21,657 bases of DNA. It comes from JAHEJX01 sp041605955 (GTDB lineage Bacteria; Actinomycetota; Acidimicrobiia; Spongiisociales; UBA5794). The notes under the pieces are model-generated. The model did not search any database. It was not told where the DNA came from and saw only the letters and a list, made by a program, of their open reading frames with translations. Location: the NCBI GenBank assembly GCA_041605955.1, contig JBFIXI010000072.1, positions 1 to 21,657 of the forward strand, in the 5' to 3' direction. Each line of letters begins with the position of its first letter. Within the stretch, counting starts at the first letter, position 1. A program made the translations under genes and the position numbers. Shown piece after piece: positions 6,734 through 14,153 of this stretch.

Positions 6734-7228
6734 ATGAAGAAGATGTTGCTCATCACGGCCCTGGCCGCTTTCGGTCTCATCGCCGGGGCGTGTCAGCTCG
6801 ACGTCGAGCGCAACACGGACGGATCGCTGCAGATCGAAGCCGTCATCTCGGAGAGCGACATCGCCACCGAGATCGCGCTGGGCATGGAGGCCGAAGAGGG
6901 CACCGTCACCGTCGATCTCGAGAACGGCTACGCCCTGGTCAATGCCGAGGGACCCAGCGAGGAGCATCCGCTCACCGACACATTCAGCTTCCGGCTCGAG
7001 CTCTACGTCGACGGCGACCATCTCGGTGCCGAGATATCTGAGGCGGTCTGGAACGGGCTGGAAGTGCCCGAAGAGTTCGTCGAGATGTGGAACGAAGAGC
7101 TCGCCAGAGAACTGGAGGAGGGCGCCAAGGAGGATCCGGACAGCAGGCTCGTCGATGTCCAGATCACCGAGGACGAGCTCCGGTTCGAGTTCCGGGTCGA
7201 GACCGAGCACTCCCGTCCCAGAGCCTGA
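6734..7228 (+). CDS. small lipoprotein of unknown function (possibly LppM-like)
   Basis: Secreted lipoprotein of 164 residues. The N-terminus MKKMLLITALAAFGLIAGAC is a lipoprotein signal peptide with the lipid-attachment cysteine at C20. The mature part is acidic. The start QLDVERNTDGSLQIEAVI loosely recalls the LppM domain of actinobacteria, but this is not certain. The ATG at 6734 follows a good GGAGGTGG box. It is divergent from the kinase-regulator operon across 156 bases and convergent with the VOC gene. Its position beside a two-component operon suggests it may be a target or an accessory sensor of that system, but nothing in the sequence proves it. Confidence 0.8.
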   Translation: MKKMLLITALAAFGLIAGACQLDVERNTDGSLQIEAVISESDIATEIALGMEAEEGTVTVDLENGYALVNAEGPSEEHPLTDTFSFRLELYVDGDHLGAEISEAVWNGLEVPEEFVEMWNEELARELEEGAKEDPDSRLVDVQITEDELRFEFRVETEHSRPRA

Positions 7229-7273
7229 GGCTGGTCGCGACCACAACCCAACCGGTAAGACCCGTCGGGGGCG

Positions 7274-7293
7274 ACCGAGCGGCCGCCCTCGGT
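7274..7293. terminator. weak hairpin between convergent genes
   Basis: Arms ACCGAG and CTCGGT enclose an 8-base GC-rich loop. It lies in the 79-base gap between the convergent lipoprotein and VOC genes, together with a 12-base palindrome TGGTCGCGACCA at 7232-7243. There is no T tract, and the terminator role is only suggested by position. Confidence 0.25.
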
Positions 7294-7307
7294 GGCGCGC
7301 CGCAGCC

Positions 7308-7724
7308 TCATGCCGGTTGCGACCACTCCGGGTCATCGAAGCGCTGAATCTCGATCAGGTGGCCGTCGGGATCGCGATAGAAGGCCTGGTAGATGGCGTA
7401 CTTGGGGTGGTAGGACGGCCGGCGCACACAGACCACATCCGCTAGGTCGAGGCGAACATGCCAGCCGTCCACATCATCGGTCACCAATGTCAGAATCAGG
7501 CCGTCGGTGGCCCGTTGCGGACGAGCGCAGATACCCAAGTAGGCGTCGCCTGCGGTCCGATAGATCCTGCAGTCGCCCTGGTCCAGCACCAGCCGCAAAC
7601 CGAGAAGACCCCCGTAAAACGCGCTGGATCGCTCGATATCGGCGACCCCCAGAAAGACGATCTGCTCGGTGAACGGCGCCAGCTGCTCAGGCGGCGGCTT
7701 CTCCTGAGCACCGGTGGGCTCCAC
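7308..7724 (-). CDS. VOC (glyoxalase/bleomycin-resistance fold) family protein
   Basis: Single-domain vicinal-oxygen-chelate protein of 138 residues. It shows the two beta-alpha-beta-beta-beta halves typical of the fold: EQIVFLGVADIERSSAFYGGLLGLRL at about 20-45 and the C-terminal half ending in FYRDPDGHLIEIQRF. The latter carries the conserved glutamate metal ligand. The N-terminal ligand position is Q rather than H, so metal binding or chemistry may differ from glyoxalase I. The start is the GTG at 7724, six bases after a TAGCGT box, which suggests a leaderless mRNA. It is divergent from the sulfur-type operon and shares the intergenic region that holds the CRP/FNR-type operator. The substrate is unknown. 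Confidence 0.85.
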   Translation of the reverse strand: MEPTGAQEKPPPEQLAPFTEQIVFLGVADIERSSAFYGGLLGLRLVLDQGDCRIYRTAGDAYLGICARPQRATDGLILTLVTDDVDGWHVRLDLADVVCVRRPSYHPKYAIYQAFYRDPDGHLIEIQRFDDPEWSQPA

Positions 7725-7730
7725 CGCGCC

Positions 7731-7736
7731 ACGCTA
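7731..7736 (-). promoter_or_regulatory. putative -10 box (TAGCGT) of the VOC gene
   Basis: TAGCGT on the minus strand is followed by six bases and the GTG at 7724, the same leaderless geometry as at 3377 and 6577. The CRP/FNR-type site is centred about 48 bases upstream of the inferred start. Confidence 0.45.
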
Positions 7737-7762
7737 GCCGTACCCGGCGACCCCCGGCACAC

Positions 7763-7788
7763 TTTGTGAAAACTCTCACAAATTGTGA
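7763..7788. promoter_or_regulatory. CRP/FNR-family operator with a third half-site
   Basis: TTTGTGA (7763-7769) and TCACAAA (7776-7782) are perfect 7-base inverted arms around six bases, containing the exact CRP-family consensus TGTGA-N6-TCACA. A further TTGTGA (7783-7788) forms a second inverted repeat with the central arm, TCACAA-A-TTGTGA. The site lies between the divergent VOC gene and the PocR/SQR-type operon in an AT-rich island of otherwise GC-rich DNA. Which CRP/FNR-family protein binds is not known. Confidence 0.75.
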
Positions 7789-7822
7789 CCAACGGCCCTA
7801 TTCGAGGAGGCATGAACAGCCA

Positions 7823-7828
7823 TAGGGT
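7823..7828 (+). promoter_or_regulatory. possible -10 box (TAGGGT) of the sulfur-type operon
   Basis: TAGGGT fits TANNNT. A start six to seven bases later (about 7834-7835) would place the CRP/FNR-type site at about -62, the class I activator position. It has no partner -35 hexamer, and the choice of this box rests mainly on that spacing. Confidence 0.3.
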
Positions 7829-7860
7829 GCAGAAGAAGGCAACCAGAGGCACAAGCTGCA

Positions 7861-8652
7861 ATGACACTGCTGACTACCAAACAAGTCCAGGAGCTGTTCA
7901 AGGTCGACAAATCCACCATCTACCGGATGGCCGAAGACGGTCGCATTCCTGCGGTCAAGGTGGGACGGCAGTGGCGCTTTCCGGCCGATAAGCTCGAAAG
8001 TCTGCTCGGCGGAGCCGCCGACCTGATCCCTCATCCCCACTCGGCTCCGCCGGCAGACGACTACACGTACACGCTCGAAACCGCGTTGACCGCCGAGATC
8101 GCTCAGGCTCTGGCCGACCTCGCCGCTGATCTGTTCGGCGTCATGGCGGTGGTAACCGACATGACGGGCAAGGCGCTCACGGAGGTCGCCAATCCGTGTG
8201 GCTACTTCTCCGCGGTATTCGACGGGCTGTACACGGCGGACCGTTGCGCCGAGGGCTGGAGGCAGCTCGGGGAGGAGATCGACCTCGAACCCCGATTCCT
8301 GCCGAGCCACCTCGGCTTCCTGTGTGCCCGCAGCTTCATCCGGCAGGGTACGAAGCTGATCGGCATGGTCATCGTCGGCGGCGTTGCCCCGAAACGATGG
8401 CCGCCCAGCGACGACGACATCGGAGCCGTCGCCACCGAGACGGGAGTCCCCGCTGAGACGATTCGGCGCCACGTCGACGAGGTCTACTGGATCGACGGCG
8501 CCCACCAGGACTGGATCGTGCGCAACCTATCGCGCGTCAGCGACCTGATCTCGCTCCTCGCCGACCAGCACGGTCGGCTGACAAACAAGCTCGAGAGAAT
8601 TGCCGCACTCGCCGGTGCGGATCACCCATCAACCATCAAGGAGACAAAGTGA
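7861..8652 (+). CDS. transcriptional regulator: helix-turn-helix plus PocR sensory domain
   Basis: Probable local regulator of the downstream operon, 263 residues. Residues 1-50 form an excisionase/MerR-like helix-turn-helix (LLTTKQVQELFKVDKSTIYRM, then GRIPAVKVGRQWRF). Residues about 68-215 resemble the PocR ligand-binding domain and carry three cysteines in family-typical places: C113 (NPCGYF), C129 (ADRC) and C155 (GFLCARSF), followed by IGMVIVGGVAP. A C-terminal helix lies at about 225-250. The ATG at 7861 is the only start allowed by the upstream in-frame stop at 7813; its ribosome binding site is weak. The stop overlaps the flavoprotein GTG (GTGA). Cysteine placement suggests thiol, persulfide or metal sensing, which is inference. 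Confidence 0.88.
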   Translation: MTLLTTKQVQELFKVDKSTIYRMAEDGRIPAVKVGRQWRFPADKLESLLGGAADLIPHPHSAPPADDYTYTLETALTAEIAQALADLAADLFGVMAVVTDMTGKALTEVANPCGYFSAVFDGLYTADRCAEGWRQLGEEIDLEPRFLPSHLGFLCARSFIRQGTKLIGMVIVGGVAPKRWPPSDDDIGAVATETGVPAETIRRHVDEVYWIDGAHQDWIVRNLSRVSDLISLLADQHGRLTNKLERIAALAGADHPSTIKETK

Positions 8653-9890
8653 AGCGACTGCTGATCCTCGGCGCCGGCACAGCCGGGACGATGGTAGCCA
8701 ACAAGCTGCGGCCCCGGCTCGATGACAGCGAATGGAATGTCACGGTCGTCGATCAGGACGAAACCCACTACTACCAGCCCGGATTCCTGTTCGTGCCCTT
8801 CGGGGGATACACCCGCGAAGAGCTGATCAAGCCGATCAAGAATCTGCTGCCACCCGGCGTCGAGGTCATTCGCAGCGAAATCGATCTCGTCGAGCCTCAG
8901 GCCAATCAGGTGAGGCTGGCGGATGGCACGCTCGTCGCGTACGACTACCTTGTGATTGCCACCGGCACCAGCCCTCGCCCTGACGAGACCCCGGGTCTCG
9001 ACTCGGACGAGTGGTACCAGACGGTCTTCGACTTCTACACGATCGACGGCGCCGAAGCCCTCGCCTCCAGATTGGAGAGCTGGGAGGGCGGCAAGCTGGT
9101 CGTCAACGTGATCGAAATGCCGATCAAGTGCCCGGTGGCGCCGTTGGAGTTCATCTTCCTGGCTGAGGCGTACTTCGCCGAGCGCGACATGAGTGACCGT
9201 GTCGAGCTGGAGTACGTCACTCCGCTCCCCGGTGCCTTCACCAAGCCGGTGGCGTCGAAATACCTGGGCAACATGCTCGACGAGCGCAAGATCACGCTCG
9301 AAGCCGACTTCATGCTGGAGCAAGTCGACACCGAGAACAAGAAGCTCATCTCGTACGACGAGCGCGAGGTGGACTACGACCTGCTGGTGACCGTGCCGGT
9401 CAACATGGGCGCCGACTTCGTGCAGCGATCCGGGCTCGGCGACGAGCTGAACCACGTCCCGGTCGACAAACACACCTTCCTGGCGAAGGGGCACGACAAC
9501 ATCTTCGCACTCGGCGATGCCGCCGCGCTGCCCACGTCGAAGGCGGGATCGGTCGCCCACTTCGCCGTCGACATCTTCACCGAGAACTTCCTCGACTACG
9601 TCGCCGGCAAGCCGATGCGCGGCCGGTTCGACGGCCACGCCAACTGCTTCATCGAGTCGGGCCGCGGCAAGGGCATGCTCATCGACTTCAACTACGACAC
9701 TGAGCCGCTGCCCGGCAAGTACCCGCTGCCCGGGATCGGGCCCTTCTCGCTGTTGAAGGAGACCGAAGCCAACCACTGGGGCAAGTTGATGTTCAAGTGG
9801 ATGTACTGGAATCTGCTGCTGCCCGGACGGGGGCTGCCGCTCCCCGCGCTGATGTCGATGGCGGGCAAGGTCCCCGAGGAGGTCGCATGA
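8649..9890 (+). CDS. sulfide:quinone oxidoreductase-like FAD flavoprotein
   Basis: Membrane-associated flavoprotein of the SQR/NDH-2 class, 413 residues, probably oxidising sulfide and passing electrons to quinone. The FAD motif LLILGAGTAGTMVANKL is at 4-20, the second motif LVIATGTSPRP at 101-111, and GHDNIFALGDAAALP at 281-295. There are only two cysteines, C161 (IKCPVAP) and C333 (ANCFIE), at the places of the redox pair essential in SQRs. A hydrophobic, Trp-rich C-terminus (HWGKLMFKWMYWNLLLPG) fits monotopic membrane attachment. The GTG at 8649 follows AAGGAG and overlaps the regulator stop. Sulfide as substrate is inferred from the cysteines and the Dsr-type neighbours; a related FCC-like or NADH-using role is possible. 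Confidence 0.88.
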   Translation: MKRLLILGAGTAGTMVANKLRPRLDDSEWNVTVVDQDETHYYQPGFLFVPFGGYTREELIKPIKNLLPPGVEVIRSEIDLVEPQANQVRLADGTLVAYDYLVIATGTSPRPDETPGLDSDEWYQTVFDFYTIDGAEALASRLESWEGGKLVVNVIEMPIKCPVAPLEFIFLAEAYFAERDMSDRVELEYVTPLPGAFTKPVASKYLGNMLDERKITLEADFMLEQVDTENKKLISYDEREVDYDLLVTVPVNMGADFVQRSGLGDELNHVPVDKHTFLAKGHDNIFALGDAAALPTSKAGSVAHFAVDIFTENFLDYVAGKPMRGRFDGHANCFIESGRGKGMLIDFNYDTEPLPGKYPLPGIGPFSLLKETEANHWGKLMFKWMYWNLLLPGRGLPLPALMSMAGKVPEEVA

Positions 9891-10624
9891 CGACGACTCT
9901 GCCCTCCGCCGCTCCGAACCTCGAACGCAAGCTCGACGAGCTCACCGCCCAGGTGGCGTTTCTCGCCGAAGAAGCCCGCCTCACTCGGCAACGCCGGGAG
10001 CGTTGGGAAGAGCTGCAGCACGACATGGTGCCTATCGCAACCGAGGCGCTGACCGTGGTGAGCCGCGAGTTGGAAGATCTCGAAGTCGATGTCACCGAGC
10101 TCACCGGTCTGCTGAAGCGACTCGTCAAAGCGGCGCCGCTCCTGGAGCGGGCCCTCATTCAGTTGGAGATGTATGCCGAGCTGGCCCAAGAGGCGGCGCC
10201 GATCGCCGGTGACGCCATGGAGTCCGCCATCTCCACGTTGGCAGCGCTCGACGAGCGGGGATACTTCACCTTCGCCCGCGGTGCCGTCAGTGTCGCTGAT
10301 CGAGTGGTAACCGGCTTCACCGAGGACGACATCGAGCAGCTGGGCGACAACGTCGTGCTGATCCTCAACACGGTCAAGGACCTCACCCAGCCCGAGATCA
10401 TGGCGGCGCTGCACCGGATGATCACCGCTGTTCAGGAGCAGCAGCGGCGCCTCATCGAGGAACCGGCCCAAGCTCCCAGCCTGTACCAGATCATCCGGCA
10501 GCTGCGTGATCCCGAGATTCGCCGCGGTATTGCTCGCGGCCTCAACACACTGCGGGCGGTGTCCGAAGCCGAGACCGGCTTCGGACGAGAACCCAACAAA
10601 ATCAACTTATCAGGAGGAAAGTAA
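9887..10624 (+). CDS. DUF1641 family protein
   Basis: Largely helical soluble protein of 245 residues, the ATG at 9887 overlapping the flavoprotein stop (ATGA) behind GAGGAGG. The first 110 residues are coiled-coil-like and rich in E, L and R. The DUF1641 signature QLGDNVVLILNTVKDLTQPE is at about 147-166. The family's C-terminal RQLRDPEIRRGIARGL segment follows at about 205-220. DUF1641 proteins are known as neighbours of SQR-like flavoproteins and of some formate dehydrogenases; their function is not established. Tight coupling on both sides (ATGA before, TAATG after) implies stoichiometric co-expression, so it may be a partner or membrane-assembly factor of the flavoprotein. Confidence 0.9.
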   Translation: MTTTLPSAAPNLERKLDELTAQVAFLAEEARLTRQRRERWEELQHDMVPIATEALTVVSRELEDLEVDVTELTGLLKRLVKAAPLLERALIQLEMYAELAQEAAPIAGDAMESAISTLAALDERGYFTFARGAVSVADRVVTGFTEDDIEQLGDNVVLILNTVKDLTQPEIMAALHRMITAVQEQQRRLIEEPAQAPSLYQIIRQLRDPEIRRGIARGLNTLRAVSEAETGFGREPNKINLSGGK

Positions 10625-10938
10625 TGCCAACCGCCACATTCGCCGGAGCCGAAGTCACGGTCGACGAAGAAGGCTTCATGACAGAATTCGACCAGTGGAC
10701 TCGCGAGATCGCAACGCACCTCGCCGGCCAGATCGGTATCGATCTGGATGACAAGCACTGGCAGGTCATCGACTTCGTACGCGGCGACTACGAGGAGCAG
10801 GGTGAGACCCCGACGCTGCGCCGGGTCTCCACTATTGGCGGCGTCCCGACGAAGCAGCTGTTCCAGCTGTTCCCGAAGAAGCCGGCCAAGAAGATGGCCT
10901 ACATCGCCGGCGTGCCCAAGCCGCACGGCTGTGTCTAG
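10624..10938 (+). CDS. DsrC/TusE-family sulfur carrier-like protein with a single C-terminal cysteine
   Basis: Small sulfur-relay protein, 104 residues. Family features are all visible: EEGFMTEFDQWTREIA (15-30), IDLDDKHWQVIDFVRGDYEE (39-58), TLRRVSTIG, KQLFQLFPKKPAKK, and the C-terminal arm YIAGVPKPHGCV with the penultimate cysteine C103. The second cysteine of true DsrC, ten residues earlier, is Tyr93 here. It therefore resembles TusE or other single-Cys DsrC-like proteins and cannot form the intramolecular trisulfide of dissimilatory DsrC. The ATG overlaps the DUF1641 stop by one base (TAATG) with a strong AGGAGG box. It probably accepts persulfide sulfur from the flavoprotein or from the DsrE-type protein encoded next; this is inferred. 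Confidence 0.9.
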   Translation: MPTATFAGAEVTVDEEGFMTEFDQWTREIATHLAGQIGIDLDDKHWQVIDFVRGDYEEQGETPTLRRVSTIGGVPTKQLFQLFPKKPAKKMAYIAGVPKPHGCV

Positions 10939-10946
10939 CTAGTTAT

Positions 10947-10964
10947 CGCTCCCGCCAGGGAGCG
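10947..10964 (+). other. intercistronic hairpin before the DsrE2-like gene
   Basis: Perfect 7-base arms CGCTCCC and GGGAGCG enclose the tetraloop GCCA. It lies in the 45-base gap after the DsrC-like gene and three bases before the AAAGGAG ribosome binding site. It may stabilise or process the mRNA, or attenuate transcription; there is no T tract. Confidence 0.5.
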
Positions 10965-10983
10965 CTGAAAGGAGTACCAAGTA

Positions 10984-11517
10984 ATGACGAGCACGCAGGA
11001 GGCGCCGGTGGTGGTCCCGGACTTCGGGGACGACGACGAGGATCGCAAGATCTGTTTCATCGCCTCCAAGGGAACCCTCGACATGGTCTATCCCTCACTC
11101 ATCATGGCCAATGCCGCACTTGGTGAAGGCATCGAGACCCATATCTTCTTCACTTTCTGGGGCATGGACATCATCAACAAGGAGACGCAGGAGGATCTCC
11201 AGTTCACCTGGCTGGGGAACACCGCGATGCATCCGCCGGGCATGAAGATGCACATGCCGCAGGGCCTCGCCGGGCTTCCGGGCATGACCGCCATGGCGAC
11301 CAAGATGTTCAAGAAGCAGATTGCCGACATGGACGTCCCCGACGTTGCCGAGTTCGTGCAGATGATCGCCGATGCCGGTGGCCAGCTATGGGGCTGCAAG
11401 ATGTCGGCCGACATGATGGATCTGAAGATGGACGACTTGGTCGACGGCATTCAGGGCATCATCTCGGCTACGGAATTCATCGAGATGTCGGAGGGCGCCC
11501 AGGTTATCTTCACCTGA
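10984..11517 (+). CDS. DsrE2-like (DsrE/DsrF/DrsH superfamily) protein
   Basis: Persulfide-carrier-type protein of 177 residues. The fold starts with KICFIASKGTLDMVYPSLIM (22-41) and continues with IFFTFWGMDIIN (54-65). The putative sulfur-carrying cysteine C138 lies in LWGCKMSADMMDL, and C24 is a second cysteine. Residues 81-108 form a Met-, Gly- and Pro-rich loop, and the protein has about 10 percent methionine, a trait of DsrE2 proteins. The ATG at 10984 follows AAAGGAG. In sulfur oxidisers DsrE2 works in sulfur relay with TusA- and rhodanese-type proteins; here it sits with an SQR-like enzyme and a DsrC-like protein. The exact partner is unknown. Confidence 0.9.
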   Translation: MTSTQEAPVVVPDFGDDDEDRKICFIASKGTLDMVYPSLIMANAALGEGIETHIFFTFWGMDIINKETQEDLQFTWLGNTAMHPPGMKMHMPQGLAGLPGMTAMATKMFKKQIADMDVPDVAEFVQMIADAGGQLWGCKMSADMMDLKMDDLVDGIQGIISATEFIEMSEGAQVIFT

Positions 11518-11588
11518 TCCAGAAATCCGTCTACGAACGACACAACCCGAGATCAGGCGCTCGGATCTGCCGGCGCCGGGGAGGTTTG

Positions 11589-11993
11589 ATGCAGTACACA
11601 TTCGGCTTGACCATCGACGACGAATTCGAGTCTGTTCGGGAGCAGGTCATCGCCGCGCTCGCCACGGAGGGCTTCGGAGTGCTCAGTGAGATCGACGTTG
11701 CCGCCACGATGAAGGCAAAGCTCGACAAGGACGTGCCCCCCTACCGAATCCTCGGAGCTTGCAACCCGCCGTTGGCGTATCAGGCATTGGCCCTTGATCC
11801 TCGGATCGGCGCCTTGCTCCCGTGCAACGTCGTCGTCCGCCAGACCAAGCACGGGGTCGGCGTCGACTTCATGGATCCGCATGCAGTCCTGACGCTGGTC
11901 GACTCCGAGGGTATCGGGGAGCTGGCGGGTGAAGTTCGCGGCCGGCTCAACAAGGTCAAGGCAAGTCTCGAAGCCGGGTCGGTCGCCGCCTAG
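11589..11993 (+). CDS. DUF302 family protein
   Basis: Small single-domain protein, 134 residues. It shows the DUF302 pattern: an N-terminal strand YTFGLTIDDEFESVREQVIAAL, then FGVLSEIDVAATMKAKL, then the hallmark YRILGACNPPLAYQAL (about 55-70), LLPCNVVV, and a C-terminal helix. The ATG at 11589 has a GGGGAGG box five bases upstream. It is the last gene of the sulfur-type operon, 71 bases after the DsrE2-like gene. DUF302 proteins often sit near sulfur- or metal-related genes, but their biochemical role is not known. Two cysteines (in GAC and LPC) could matter for sulfur or metal binding. Confidence 0.9.
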   Translation: MQYTFGLTIDDEFESVREQVIAALATEGFGVLSEIDVAATMKAKLDKDVPPYRILGACNPPLAYQALALDPRIGALLPCNVVVRQTKHGVGVDFMDPHAVLTLVDSEGIGELAGEVRGRLNKVKASLEAGSVAA

Positions 11994-12043
11994 CCGCGGC
12001 CGACCCCAGTGGACCGGCCCGAGCCGCCGGCCGTCAACACGGT

Positions 12044-12115
12044 CTCCGGCAACCTGGTTTGCCGGCGAACAAAATGGGAACTCCGGCAACCTGGTTTGCC
12101 GGCGAACAAAATGGG
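12044..12115. repeat. tandem 35-base repeat, each unit containing a perfect hairpin
   Basis: Two identical 35-base units (12044-12078 and 12081-12115) are separated by AA. Each contains CCGGCAA, six bases (CCTGGT) and TTGCCGG, a perfect 7-base-arm inverted repeat, followed by CGAACAAAATGGG. The array lies in the 199-base gap between the DUF302 and ftsH genes, which otherwise shows no gene. It may act as a double terminator for the sulfur-type operon or be the repeated end of a lost insertion sequence; no transposase is nearby. Confidence 0.85.
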
Positions 12116-12192
12116 TAGGCCCCGGCTTGATCACACATTTGTGCCGTCGGCGGCGTCGTGGCGGCGCCGACGGGATATCCTCGAGGTGACAG

Positions 12193-14115
<1,923 letters not shown>

Positions 14116-14126
14116 GCATCGTTGCT

Positions 14127-14153
14127 AGACGGCTGCCGGCTCGGAGCCCGTCT
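14127..14153. terminator. hairpin between convergent ftsH and membrane-protein genes
   Basis: Arms AGACGG (14127-14132) and CCGTCT (14148-14153) can pair, with two more pairs (CT/AG) across a single bulged base. It fills the 37-base gap after ftsH and touches the stop codon of the convergent gene, so it could terminate both transcripts. There is no T tract. Confidence 0.5.

Noticed and set aside
7812..7991. ATG at 7812 with a strong GAGGAGG box starting a 59-residue frame
   Set aside because: It runs out of frame through the helix-turn-helix of the regulator, and its translation has no recognisable features; it could be a leader peptide, but there is no evidence.
8622..9776. 384-codon open frame on the minus strand
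   Set aside because: It mirrors the SQR-like gene; its translation is a low-complexity V/D/R/L mix without domain features.
12044..12115. CRISPR array
   Set aside because: Only two units separated by 2 bases, no spacers and no cas genes.
12131..12144. TCACACATTTGTGC upstream of ftsH as a second CRP/FNR-type site
   Set aside because: Arms are only four bases and the spacing differs from TGTGA-N6-TCACA; probably chance.
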